Source: Candidatus Endomicrobium embiratermitis
Lineage (GTDB): Bacteria > Elusimicrobiota > Endomicrobiia > Endomicrobiales > Endomicrobiaceae
Reading direction: 5' to 3'
Length of the DNA: 64,000 bases
Assembly (NCBI GenBank): GCA_009781315.1
Contig: WQYI01000001.1
Coordinates: forward strand, 248,001-312,000
Shown: positions 44,404 to 53,035 of the stretch, piece after piece
Layout of the letters: each line of letters opens with the position of its first letter
Position numbering within the stretch: the first letter of the stretch is position 1
Program-made: the position numbers and the translations under genes
Notes under the pieces: model-generated
Databases searched by the model: none
What the model was told of the DNA's origin: nothing
Seen by the model: only the letters and a program-made list of their open reading frames with translations

Positions 44404-45951
44404 TTACAAAAATTCCCCTAAAGATTCTTGATACTGTCTGTTAAACCTATCCGCTCTTATTGCTTTTTCTATGTTTTCAAGAGCGGCGTCTTTATCGCCT
44501 TTAAACCAGTAAAGCCACGCTATCTGGTAATAATACCTGCCGTTATATCTGTTAAGTTTTGAAGCAAACTCCGCAAAAGCGATAGCGTTATTTAAAAGCA
44601 GTTCATTTTCATTATGCCGGTACATTGCAAAATACACATCGGCAATTCTGCTTGAATATTCGGGATTTAACGCGTCGTTTTGCAAAGCCGTAAAGAAGGA
44701 GTCGAGAGAAACCGGATATTTTTTTGCCACGAAAAAAGAAATGCCGTTTTTATATTCTCTGTAAGCGTATAAAGGTTTTGCCGCTGAAAAAATTAAAATC
44801 AGCAATAGCAGAACGGTTATATACGCGCTTATCTGTTTTGTTCTAAGTTTTAAATCCCGTGAATTTAACGGAAAAGCCAAAAGAATAAAAAAGACGACAG
44901 AATTTGTCAGATAGAACAATGACGATTCAAAAAAGTTTAAAAATAAAACGGAGCAAACCGCGATCAATACGGAAAGCGGGATAATTTTATTTTCGCTGTT
45001 TTTAAGTTTTTTTATAATAAAATAAAAAAACATAATCAAAATGAAAAGAAAAATAATAAAACCGATAATTCCCGTCTCGGCAAAAATATGCAAAAATATA
45101 TTCCCCGCGGATGAAACGTCAAAGCCTTCAACCGAAGAATAATATAAAGAAACATTTTCATAATTGCCAAAGCCTACGCCGAAAATAAAATTGTTTTTTA
45201 TTATAGACGCGGCAACGCGCCATAAGACAAATTTTTCAAAGAAAAAAGAGCTCTGAAATAGCTTATATAAAAAGAAAGCCGCTGCGGCCATAAAAGGCGT
45301 TACGGCAAAAAACGTCTTAATTTTTACGTTTTCTCTTATAAAAAACAAAAATGCCGCGAAAATAAGGCACGCCGTAAACGACGCAAAAACGGATTTTGTC
45401 ATAATAACGGCAAAAAATATCATAAACGACGTAAAATAATATATTTTTCTGTCAGGCTGCCAGAATATAAAAGACAACGCGAGAGCCATAATAAGAAAAC
45501 ATGAAGCAGGATCCATGTATTTGGTAAGAACAGCCGGTTCGGAAACCGACGAAAACGCGAAAGTTGTCGCAAAAAGATAAATGGTAAGCCACAAAGATAT
45601 TAAAACGGGTATCAGCATTAAGCTGCGTTTTTCGTATTCGTTTAAACAAGACGTCAAAAAATACGCCGCGGCCGACGATGACAAGAGCAGAATTCCAAAT
45701 CTTAAATTGTATTTAAAATCGGAAACATAATATAAAAATACCGTAAAAGCCAAAAACAAAAACACAGGAAGGCAAAACTTACAAAGGTCGCATTTATATT
45801 TAAAAAAAACAGCGCAGAAAAATGAAAAAAGCAAAATAAAAACTCCGTAATAAATACCCGGAGAGATTGAAAAATGAGAAAAAACGGATATGATTAATCC
45901 TAACGCCAAAATAAGGACAAGATAATTAAATTTTTCCGATTGGTTTTCCAT
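44404..45951 (-). CDS. O-antigen ligase / O-oligosaccharyltransferase-like protein with TPR tail
   Basis: 515 residues. About twelve membrane helices and the Wzy_C-type periplasmic loop: FIFGVGFGNYENVSLYY, then SAGNIFLHIFAETGIIGF. The loop normally reads HN-x-x-L; here the His position is Gly. The C-terminal 110 residues carry TPR-like units (YYQIAWLYWFKGDKDAALENIEKAI). Such proteins join glycans to lipid A core or to protein such as pilin. The next genes are prepilin peptidase and a pilin-like protein, which favours protein glycosylation; that is inference. Confidence 0.78.
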   Translation of the reverse strand: MENQSEKFNYLVLILALGLIISVFSHFSISPGIYYGVFILLFSFFCAVFFKYKCDLCKFCLPVFLFLAFTVFLYYVSDFKYNLRFGILLLSSSAAAYFLTSCLNEYEKRSLMLIPVLISLWLTIYLFATTFAFSSVSEPAVLTKYMDPASCFLIMALALSFIFWQPDRKIYYFTSFMIFFAVIMTKSVFASFTACLIFAAFLFFIRENVKIKTFFAVTPFMAAAAFFLYKLFQSSFFFEKFVLWRVAASIIKNNFIFGVGFGNYENVSLYYSSVEGFDVSSAGNIFLHIFAETGIIGFIIFLFILIMFFYFIIKKLKNSENKIIPLSVLIAVCSVLFLNFFESSLFYLTNSVVFFILLAFPLNSRDLKLRTKQISAYITVLLLLILIFSAAKPLYAYREYKNGISFFVAKKYPVSLDSFFTALQNDALNPEYSSRIADVYFAMYRHNENELLLNNAIAFAEFASKLNRYNGRYYYQIAWLYWFKGDKDAALENIEKAIRADRFNRQYQESLGEFL

Positions 45952-46779
45952 TTAGAATCCGAAAAGCCTGTTGATAATATCTGTTTCCCAGACAATAAAC
46001 GCGTTGATTATTATTTCAGGCTTAGGCAAAAACAAAACAAGGTATGATGCGGCGGCTAAAAAAGGACCAAACGGCATGTATCCGCGCTTTTCTACTTTTT
46101 TAAAGATTAAAAGAAAAATTCCCGCGATGCTTCCTAAAAACGCGCCTATAAAAATTGCAAAAAGCACTTTGTCCCAGCCTATAAGGGCTCCTACGCCTGC
46201 CATAAGCTTTACGTCCCCTCCGCCCATAGCTTCTTTTTTATAGATAAACTGCCCCAGCAAACCTATGATAAGCAAAGACCCGCCTCCGGCGACTAATCCG
46301 CAGACTGAATTAATAATGCGTTCAAGATAAGCGCTTCCGAGCGTCGGATTAAATGCGGCAAACAAGAGACCGCAGGAAGCTAAAATCAGAGGAAAAATAT
46401 CGGGTATAATCTGGTGATAATAGTCTATTACGGATATAACTACGAGAGAAAAAGCTAAAACACAAAATAAAAAGAAAGGAAACGAAAATTGATATTTATA
46501 AAAAAGCAGGGCAAAAAGCGTGCCTGTTAGTATTTCTACCATAGGGTATATAAACGAAATTTTGGTTTTACAATGACGGCATTTAGCGCCAAGAATTATA
46601 AAGCTTAAAACAGGAATATTATCATGCCAGAGAACGGGATTTTTACATTTCACGCATGATGAACGCGGTCTGACTACGGATAAATCCAAAGGTATTCTGT
46701 ATATGCAGACATTGGCAAAACTTCCGAATAATAATCCTAATACAAAAGCGCAAAATATGCCGTAGATAAACAATGCCAT
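45952..46779 (-). CDS. pilD: Prepilin peptidase / N-methyltransferase
   Basis: 275 residues and eight membrane helices. The N-terminal cytoplasmic loop has the zinc-binding cysteines (CVKCKNP and CRHCKTK). The catalytic aspartates lie in DYYHQIIPD and GGGDVKLMAGVGALIGW. It cuts the leader of type IV pilins and pseudopilins and methylates the new N-terminus. It sits 2 bases behind a pilin-like gene. Confidence 0.95.
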   Translation of the reverse strand: MALFIYGIFCAFVLGLLFGSFANVCIYRIPLDLSVVRPRSSCVKCKNPVLWHDNIPVLSFIILGAKCRHCKTKISFIYPMVEILTGTLFALLFYKYQFSFPFFLFCVLAFSLVVISVIDYYHQIIPDIFPLILASCGLLFAAFNPTLGSAYLERIINSVCGLVAGGGSLLIIGLLGQFIYKKEAMGGGDVKLMAGVGALIGWDKVLFAIFIGAFLGSIAGIFLLIFKKVEKRGYMPFGPFLAAASYLVLFLPKPEIIINAFIVWETDIINRLFGF

Positions 46780-46781
46780 TG

Positions 46782-47225
46782 TTATAACTCGCTCCAGACA
46801 TTGCCTTTCGAATCTTTATGCGAGCAGTTTATCCATATCTGTCCCTGAACTCTGCCGCTATTGTCTTCCGTATCGTCGGCTTTATAAATCCATTCGCCGG
46901 TATCGTTGCTTGCTTCTGTCCCTTTTATTAAGATTTTGTTTGATTTGGCGTGATACGGCGGACATGATGCGAAAGGTATTTCCTTGATATATTTTGCGTC
47001 TTTGGTAAGCTCTTCGGCAATATTTGTACCAGGATAATTTCCTTCGTTGTCTCCGTAATACATAGCTATCGCGCTCCTCAAAGAGGCTAAAGACGCTTTT
47101 GTGGCATTCTCATTGGATTTTCTCAAAGTATTGGCCATTTTAGGAAAAGCAATAACAGCCAAAAGAACTACGACCGCCGCCGCAATGACAATTTCCGTAA
47201 AGCTGAATCTGTTTTTTTTATCCAT
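46782..47225 (-). CDS. Type IV pilin / GspG-like protein with Gly(-1) replaced by Arg
   Basis: 147 residues. A short basic leader (MDKKNR) is followed by FSFTEIVIAAAVVVLLAVIAFP, the hydrophobic assembly helix with the Glu at +5, and a globular domain (RSAIAMYYGDNEGNYPGT) resembling major pseudopilins. The residue before the cleavage site should be Gly but is Arg: codon AGA at 47208-47210 against expected GGA. The peptidase in the next gene needs Gly there in studied systems, so this protein may stay uncut. Confidence 0.85.
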   Translation of the reverse strand: MDKKNRFSFTEIVIAAAVVVLLAVIAFPKMANTLRKSNENATKASLASLRSAIAMYYGDNEGNYPGTNIAEELTKDAKYIKEIPFASCPPYHAKSNKILIKGTEASNDTGEWIYKADDTEDNSGRVQGQIWINCSHKDSKGNVWSEL

Positions 47226-47250
47226 CCGTTTATCCCTGTAAAAAACTTAT

Positions 47251-48321
47251 TTAACTTCTTGATTTTATATTGACCAGAAGTTTTTCAAGTTCGTCTTTTT
47301 TTGTCGAATACTCAAGCGCCGTTTCCTTAGTTATTCTCTTTTCGATAACGTTTTTTGCGAGCGACATGTTCATTGTTTGCATTCCGGCAGACGCTCCCAT
47401 TTGGATCTGGCTGTATATTTGTTCGGTCCGCATTTCTCTGATAAGGCTTCTTATCGCGGAAGTAGCCATCATTATTTCAGCCGAAAGAGTCATTCCGTCT
47501 CCGTTTACATTAGGCAAAAGCTGCTGGCTTATAACGGCTTGCACGGTAACCGAAAGCTGCGCCCTTATTTGCCCCTGCTGGTGAGGAGGAAAAACGTCTA
47601 TCATTCTGTTTATCGACGAAGCCGCGTCCATAGTATGAAGCGTTGCGAAAACAAGATGTCCTGTTTCGGCGATAATAGCGGCTGCTTCTATAGTTTCAAG
47701 ATCTCTCATTTCGCCTATTAAAATGATATCGGGATCTTGTCTTAGAACGTATTTTAAAGCGTTGTTAAAAGAATACGTGTCGGAACCAAGTTCTCTTTGA
47801 TTTACCATGCAATTCTTATTTTTATGTATGTACTCGATAGGATCTTCTACGGTAATAATATGTCCGGAACGGTTTTCGTTTATATAATTAATCATTGCGG
47901 CAAGCGTGGTTGATTTTCCCGAACCGGTTTCTCCGGTAACAAGCACAAGCCCTTTGGGAATATTTACTATTTCGTATATTGAGTTCGGAAGGTGTAATTC
48001 ATCCAGTTGCCACATTCTTGTCGGAATAAGCCTCAATGCCGCGGCTACGGAACCTCTCTGTCTGAAAACGTTCATTCTGAGTCTTCCTACTTTTTCAACG
48101 CCGAAAGCCATATCCAGTTCCAAATCTCTTTCAAAACGGGCTATTTGTTCCTGGCTTAAAACGCTGTAAATCAGGTTTTTGGTCATGTCGGGAGTTAATT
48201 TTTCTTCGCCTCCCGGAAAAAGTCTCGTATTGCGTCTGTACATAGGCGGCAAGCCAGTGGTAATGTGTAAATCGGAAGTCCTTTCTCCCATTTGTTCTAT
48301 CAGAGCTTTTAAATCGTACAT
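47251..48321 (-). CDS. pilT: Type IV pilus retraction ATPase PilT
   Basis: About 356 residues. Walker A is TGETGSGKST, followed by the Asp box (ITVEDPIEY), Walker B (DPDIILIGEMRDLET) and the His box (TGHLVFATLHTMDA). The AIRSLIREMRTEQIYSQIQ C-terminal region matches PilT rather than PilB. It drives pilus retraction from the cytoplasmic face. The ATG at 48321 has a GGGGGAG Shine-Dalgarno; a longer frame would run into coaD. Confidence 0.95.
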   Translation of the reverse strand: MYDLKALIEQMGERTSDLHITTGLPPMYRRNTRLFPGGEEKLTPDMTKNLIYSVLSQEQIARFERDLELDMAFGVEKVGRLRMNVFRQRGSVAAALRLIPTRMWQLDELHLPNSIYEIVNIPKGLVLVTGETGSGKSTTLAAMINYINENRSGHIITVEDPIEYIHKNKNCMVNQRELGSDTYSFNNALKYVLRQDPDIILIGEMRDLETIEAAAIIAETGHLVFATLHTMDAASSINRMIDVFPPHQQGQIRAQLSVTVQAVISQQLLPNVNGDGMTLSAEIMMATSAIRSLIREMRTEQIYSQIQMGASAGMQTMNMSLAKNVIEKRITKETALEYSTKKDELEKLLVNIKSRS

Positions 48322-48334
48322 TACTCCCCCTATT

Positions 48335-48811
48335 CTATTTAGTAAATTCGGCTGCAACGCATTTAGGAACAAATTCTTCGATTCTTCCGCCCAAAGCCGC
48401 GATTTCCTTAACCATACTTGAAGAAAGAAACGTGTAATCCTGATCAGGCATTAAAAAAACTGTCTCTATTTTCTTATTTAATTTTCTGTTCATTAAAGCC
48501 ATCTGAAATTCATATTCAAAATCCGACAATGCCCTTAATCCTCTTATAAGAATGAACGAGTTAATTTTTTTAAGGTAGTTTGCCAAAAGTCCGGAAAAAG
48601 AGACGACTTTTACGTTTTTAAGTTTTAAAACGGATTTTTTCAAAAGTTCCACTCTTTTATCAAGCGAAAACATATGGTTTTTATTTGAATTTTCGGTTAC
48701 CGCGACTATTATTTCCGGAAAAAGATTAGATGCTCTTGTTATTATATCCAAATGACCGTTTGTAGGAGGGTCAAAACTGCCCGGATAAACAGCTGAAATT
48801 TTCTTATTCAT
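48335..48811 (-). CDS. coaD: Phosphopantetheine adenylyltransferase
   Basis: Makes dephospho-CoA from 4'-phosphopantetheine and ATP. The nucleotidyl-transferase motif TNGH is in YPGSFDPPTNGHLDII; EYEFQMALMNRKL and SSSMVKEIAALGG are family signatures. 158 residues, normal length. It precedes pilT by 13 bases. Confidence 0.97.
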   Translation of the reverse strand: MNKKISAVYPGSFDPPTNGHLDIITRASNLFPEIIVAVTENSNKNHMFSLDKRVELLKKSVLKLKNVKVVSFSGLLANYLKKINSFILIRGLRALSDFEYEFQMALMNRKLNKKIETVFLMPDQDYTFLSSSMVKEIAALGGRIEEFVPKCVAAEFTK

Positions 48812-48855
48812 GATTTAGAATGATATAAAATTTCAATGCGTTTTGTCAACGACGA

Positions 48856-48976
48856 AACGACAATTAGGAATGAGGAATGAGGAGTTAGGAGCGCTGGAGC
48901 GGCGTTGCCGCAAATAATTATGTGCGCAAAGCGCACTCCACAATTCCTCATTCCTAACTCCTCACTCCTAACTGTT
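48856..48976. repeat. Long inverted repeat upstream of coaD
   Basis: AGGAATGAGGAATGAGGAGT units on the left and TCCTCATTCCTAACTCCTCA units on the right flank an inner part with TGTGCGCAAAGCGCACT. Together it could form a long hairpin between recG and coaD. Confidence 0.75.
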
Positions 48977-48978
48977 TT

Positions 48979-51081
48979 TTATCCGACTTGTATAAATTTA
49001 GTCTTATTAGAAAACCGCCGGCGGATTAGCTGTTTAAGCACGGCGTTTTCTTTTTTGGAAAGTTTTGGATCGGTCTCAATAAGCGTTCTCGCTTGAGTTT
49101 TCGTGAATTCGATTATATCCGCGTCTTTCATTAAATCACCGGCTTTAAATTCGGGAAATCCGTGTTGAATCGTTCCCATAAGCTCCCCGGGACCTCTCAT
49201 TTTAAGGTCTTCTTCGGCAATTTCAAAACCGTTATTTGTTTTTGTCATTATGTCAAGCCTTCTGCGGGAGTTTTCGCTTTTTGCCGGACCTACAAGAAAA
49301 CAATACGACTGTTTTTTACCGCGTCCGACTCTTCCTCTTAACTGATGCAAAGCGGAAAGCCCGAATCTGTCCGCATGCTGTATTATAATAACCGAAGCGT
49401 TCGGGACATCTATGCCGACTTCTATAACCGTGGTGGATATGAGAACGTCAAAAGCTTTGCTTTTAAATGATTTCATTATCTCGTTTTTTTCCGGCGGTTT
49501 CATTTTTCCGTGCAAAAGGCCGACTCTAAAATCTTTAAAAATAGTTTTAGAAAGTTTTTCCGCTTCCGCGACCGCTGATTTCAGTTCGACTTTGTCCGAC
49601 TCGTCTATCAAAGGATAAACTATATACGCTTGTCCGCTGTTTCTCAATTCGGCAAGAGTTTTATTATATGCTCCGTTTTCGGAAATATAATAAGTTTTTA
49701 CGGGTATTCTGCCAGGCGGAAGCTCGTCTATAACCGTAATATCCATTTCGCCGTAAACCGTCATACTGAGCGCGCGGGGTATCGGAGTAGCGGTCATCAT
49801 TAGAATATCCGGCGTTTGCGCTTTGCCGAGCGTTGCAAACTTTTGATTGACCCCGAACCTATGCTGCTCGTCAACGATTATCAAAGAAAGATTTTTAAAT
49901 TTTATCCTGTCCTCTATTAAAGCATGCGTTCCTATTACGATTTTTGTTTCCCCGCTTTCTATTCCCGAAATAATTTCATTTGCTTCTTTTTTCTTTTTAA
50001 GCGCGGAAGAAGTAACAAGCGCGGTTTTTACGTTAAGTTTGTTCAGCATATTCGATATCGTAAGAAAATGTTGTTCCGCAAGAATTTCCGTAGGCGCGGC
50101 TATCATAGTCTGATAACCGTTTTCAACGGCAAGCAAAATCGCGCTTAAAGCCACGACAGTTTTTCCGGAGCCCACGTCGCCCATTAACATTCTGCTCATA
50201 GGATAAATATTTTGCATATCGGCAAAGATCTCATTTATGGCTTTTTTCTGCGGCATTGTAAAATCAAAGCTGAGATTATTTTTAAAAGGCGTCAAAAGAT
50301 TTTTTATAAGCCCGTATTTTTGTATTTTCGGCGATTTTTTATTTCTATTTCTTGTAAGCGCGAGCGCGGATTCCAAAACAAAAAATTCCTGAAGGGCAAA
50401 AGAACGTCTTGCGTTTTCTCTTTCTTCAAAATTTTGAGGATAATGAATTTTTTGTAAAGCCTGCCAAGACTTTATTTTTTGAACATCGCCGAACTGCGGT
50501 ATTAAAAAAGATATGTCCGGATATAAGTTTGAAGAAGAATCTAAAACGGTTTTTACGATTTCTCTGACAAGTTTCTGGTTCAGACCCTCGGTAAGAGGAT
50601 ACACCGGTATTATTTTGTTAAAAAATAAAGGCGCGTCGTTTTTGTTTTGGACAATTTCATAATCGTCAACCGAAATGTATCTTGCCCCGGGTTCTGCTTT
50701 TGCAACGCCGTAAATATAAGCGTAACAGCCGTGTTTAAAAACGTTTTTAATAGACGAAAAAACGTCTATGTTCGAATAAGGATTCTTCTTTCTGAAAAAA
50801 CGCGCGTATGCCATTCCCGAATCGTCAAAAATTTCGACATCCAAAAGGCAAAGCCCTCCGTGAAAATTCTTCTGGTAAGATTTTCCTATTTTTCCGAAAA
50901 CGCAAGCCTGAGGCTGTTTGTATGATTCGGAAACAAGAACGGTTTTTCTTCTGTCCTGATAATCGACCGGAAAAAGCGTAAGCAAATCTCCGGCGGTTTT
51001 TACGCCGAGTCTTGCAAAACGCTGCGCGCGTTTCGGGCCTATTCCTTTAATATATTGTATTTCACTGTCAAGGGTTATCAT
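48979..51081 (-). CDS. recG: ATP-dependent DNA helicase RecG
   Basis: About 700 residues. Remodels stalled forks and branched DNA. The N-terminal wedge (OB) domain spans about 50-170. The helicase core has MGDVGSGKTVVA, IIVDEQHRFGV, MTATPIPRALSMT and QLRGRVGRGKKQSYC. I start at the ATG at 51081 (MITLDSEIQYIKGIGPKRA); the frame continues upstream to a TTG without a Shine-Dalgarno. It is divergent from rpmB. Confidence 0.95.
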   Translation of the reverse strand: MITLDSEIQYIKGIGPKRAQRFARLGVKTAGDLLTLFPVDYQDRRKTVLVSESYKQPQACVFGKIGKSYQKNFHGGLCLLDVEIFDDSGMAYARFFRKKNPYSNIDVFSSIKNVFKHGCYAYIYGVAKAEPGARYISVDDYEIVQNKNDAPLFFNKIIPVYPLTEGLNQKLVREIVKTVLDSSSNLYPDISFLIPQFGDVQKIKSWQALQKIHYPQNFEERENARRSFALQEFFVLESALALTRNRNKKSPKIQKYGLIKNLLTPFKNNLSFDFTMPQKKAINEIFADMQNIYPMSRMLMGDVGSGKTVVALSAILLAVENGYQTMIAAPTEILAEQHFLTISNMLNKLNVKTALVTSSALKKKKEANEIISGIESGETKIVIGTHALIEDRIKFKNLSLIIVDEQHRFGVNQKFATLGKAQTPDILMMTATPIPRALSMTVYGEMDITVIDELPPGRIPVKTYYISENGAYNKTLAELRNSGQAYIVYPLIDESDKVELKSAVAEAEKLSKTIFKDFRVGLLHGKMKPPEKNEIMKSFKSKAFDVLISTTVIEVGIDVPNASVIIIQHADRFGLSALHQLRGRVGRGKKQSYCFLVGPAKSENSRRRLDIMTKTNNGFEIAEEDLKMRGPGELMGTIQHGFPEFKAGDLMKDADIIEFTKTQARTLIETDPKLSKKENAVLKQLIRRRFSNKTKFIQVG

Positions 51082-51129
51082 TTTTTTATTATACAAAAAG
51101 CTAAATGTTTTTTCCCGCCCGGTTGGCGT

Positions 51130-51158
51130 TTGCAAAAATAAATAAAATATTATATACT
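51130..51158 (+). promoter_or_regulatory. Promoter of rpmB
   Basis: TTGCAA at 51130-51135 and TATACT at 51153-51158, spaced by 17 bases. The same AT-rich block reads TATAAT on the minus strand, so a divergent recG promoter may overlap. A GGAGGT Shine-Dalgarno lies before the ATG at 51193. Confidence 0.6.
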
Positions 51159-51192
51159 TTGCGGGTCATTTACAGATTAGTGGAGGTAGAAA

Positions 51193-51384
51193 ATGTCTTA
51201 CAAATGCGTGGTTTGCGGAAAAGGTTCAACGTCTGGAAATACTATAAGTCATTCAAATAAAGCTTCAAAAAGGCTTTTCAGGCCGAATCTCCAGAGCTTG
51301 AATATAGTTTTAGCGGGAAAAAAAACGCGCGAATATGTTTGTACTTCCTGCATAAAATCCAACAAAGTAAAAAAAGCAATATAA
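51193..51384 (+). CDS. rpmB: 50S ribosomal protein L28
   Basis: 63 residues. The start [15 protein letters not shown], the [13 protein letters not shown] core and the late CTSC pair give the zinc-binding (C+) form of L28. It stands alone on the plus strand between recG and relA/spoT and ends in a repeat followed by a strong terminator. Confidence 0.95.
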   Translation: MSYKCVVCGKGSTSGNTISHSNKASKRLFRPNLQSLNIVLAGKKTREYVCTSCIKSNKVKKAI

Positions 51385-51400
51385 ATCTCTTTGTATGATT

Positions 51401-51475
51401 ATCATGCTGAACTTGTTTCAGCATCTCGCCGTTAAAGACTAACGGCAGACCCTGAAACAAGTTCAGGGTGACACA
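51401..51475. repeat. Dispersed palindromic repeat after rpmB
   Basis: ATCATGCTGAACTTGTTTCA and CCTGAAACAAGTTCAGGGTG pair as long arms, with an inner CCGTTAAAGACTAACGG hairpin. It lies between the rpmB stop and the terminator. Confidence 0.8.
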
Positions 51476-51481
51476 AAAAAT

Positions 51482-51517
51482 AAAAAAGACGTTTCCTTTT
51501 ATGGGAACGTCTTTTTT
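51482..51517. terminator. Bidirectional rho-independent terminator
   Basis: AAAAAAGACGTTTCC, loop TTTTAT, then GGGAACGTCTTTTTT. The stem is flanked by A and T runs on both sides, so it can stop rpmB from the left and relA/spoT from the right. It overlaps the relA/spoT stop codon. Confidence 0.92.
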
Positions 51518-52991
51518 ATTTTTCCTTATTTCCGGTTCCGTGTTCCCTTAAGTAACGCCGTATTCTTGAACGCGCCTGCGCTGTTATCGCAAACTTCAGC
51601 CAGTTTTGGTTGGGTTTGGCGTTTTTCCTTGTCAGAATTTCGCATATGTCTCCGGTTTTGAGTTTGGTATCTATATTTGCCATTTTTCCGTTGACTATGG
51701 CTCCCATAAACATGTCGCCTATATCGGAATGCACGGCGTAGGCAAAGTCAAGAGCAGTCGCTCCGAGAGGAAGTTTTATTACTTTCTTTTGCGGAGTAAA
51801 AACAAATATCTGCTCAAAATTGCATTCTGTTTTTAACGAGTTTAAAAATTCCGAAGAATCCGTCGTGTCTCTCTGCCATTCCAAAAATTGTTTAAGCCAG
51901 TCGAGCTTGTCTTCCGTTGTTTTATTTACTTTGTCCTCTTTATAAGCCGCATTGTTGCCGGGTTCTACTTTTCTTTTATAGCGCCAATGCGCGGCAACGC
52001 CGTATTCGGCCCTCTGGTGCATTTCTTCGGTTCTTATCTGCGTTTCAACAATAACGTTGTTATCGAAAATTATCGTCAGATGAAGAGACTGATACATATT
52101 TGCTTTTGGTACGTTTATATAGTCCGTAAAAGAACCGTCAACAAGTTTAAATTCCGAATTTATAATGCTGAGTATAGAGTAACAGTGTTCAATGGTATCG
52201 GTTATTATGCGAAGCCCGAACAAATCCTCTATGGCGGAAAAAGGCTTGTTTTGGCGTTCCATCTTTTTGTATATGCCGTAAAGATTCTTAGGCCTTGCGG
52301 AAATTTTGAAATTGATTCCTGCCGGAGCGATTTTTTCTTTAAGACGGTTTTCAATTTCCGTGAGTTTTTCAATATTGCTTTCAGCGCGTTTTTCCCACTG
52401 CGTTCTTATCTGGTTGTATTCGGCCGGCTGAAGCGTTTCAAAAGCCAAATCCTCAAGCTCGCTTTTCCATTTATAAATTCCCAAACGGTGGGCAAAAGGA
52501 GCGTAAAGAGTGAGAGATTCCGCGGCGACGCTTCTTTGTTTTTCCGGAGAAAGGTATTTAAGCGTGCGCATATTGTGAAGCCTGTCCGCAAGTTTTATAA
52601 TTATTATCCTTATGTCTTTTACGACGGCAAGAAGCATCTTGCGCCAGTTTTCCGCCTGCTCAGTGATATTGTCGTCAAACTGGTATTTATTGAGTTTTGT
52701 GACGCCTTTTATCAGAGAAACCACTTCTTCGCCGAATTCTTTTATAAGTTCCTGCTCAACTACAAGAGTATCTTCCAAAACATCGTGTAAAAGAGCCGCC
52801 GCTACGGTAGCGGCGTCCATTTTTATCTCGGCAAGATTTGATGCCACTGAAACGCAATGGGATAAATAAGGTTCGCCGGAAGCTCTGATCTGATAGGAAT
52901 GCGCGCATGAAGCATATTCGTACGCTTTAGATATAAGATCCAAATCGGTTTGTTGGAGATAAGAAAGTAATTTTTGGAGTTTTTCGTCCAA
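51516..52991 (-). CDS. Bifunctional (p)ppGpp synthetase/hydrolase, short RelA/SpoT form
   Basis: 491 residues. The HD hydrolase domain has LLHDVLEDT and LADRLHNMRTLKYLSPEKQ. The synthetase domain has ARPKNLYGIYKKM, IEDLFGLRIITDT and INVPKANMYQSLHLT. The TGS domain follows (VFTPQKKVIKLPLGATALDFAYAVH). Usual Rel proteins run to about 700 residues with helical, zinc-finger and ACT domains; here the protein ends after TGS. Both catalytic sites look intact. The start is TTG at 52991 with an AGGAG Shine-Dalgarno six bases before it; no ATG is near. Confidence 0.93.
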   Translation of the reverse strand: MDEKLQKLLSYLQQTDLDLISKAYEYASCAHSYQIRASGEPYLSHCVSVASNLAEIKMDAATVAAALLHDVLEDTLVVEQELIKEFGEEVVSLIKGVTKLNKYQFDDNITEQAENWRKMLLAVVKDIRIIIIKLADRLHNMRTLKYLSPEKQRSVAAESLTLYAPFAHRLGIYKWKSELEDLAFETLQPAEYNQIRTQWEKRAESNIEKLTEIENRLKEKIAPAGINFKISARPKNLYGIYKKMERQNKPFSAIEDLFGLRIITDTIEHCYSILSIINSEFKLVDGSFTDYINVPKANMYQSLHLTIIFDNNVIVETQIRTEEMHQRAEYGVAAHWRYKRKVEPGNNAAYKEDKVNKTTEDKLDWLKQFLEWQRDTTDSSEFLNSLKTECNFEQIFVFTPQKKVIKLPLGATALDFAYAVHSDIGDMFMGAIVNGKMANIDTKLKTGDICEILTRKNAKPNQNWLKFAITAQARSRIRRYLREHGTGNKEK

Positions 52992-53035
52992 AACTGACTC
53001 CTATGCCGCTTGTATTTTTTGTCATATTGCCGCCG

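Noticed and set aside
48856-48976. Repeated GAGGAATGAGG units considered as a CRISPR array or tandem-repeat locus
   Set aside because: Units are short, irregular and face each other as an inverted repeat; there are no equal spacers and no cas genes.
51888-52790. 300-codon open frame on the plus strand
   Set aside because: It lies opposite the well-supported RelA/SpoT gene, is rich in Phe/Tyr/Arg as expected of a shadow frame, and matches no family.
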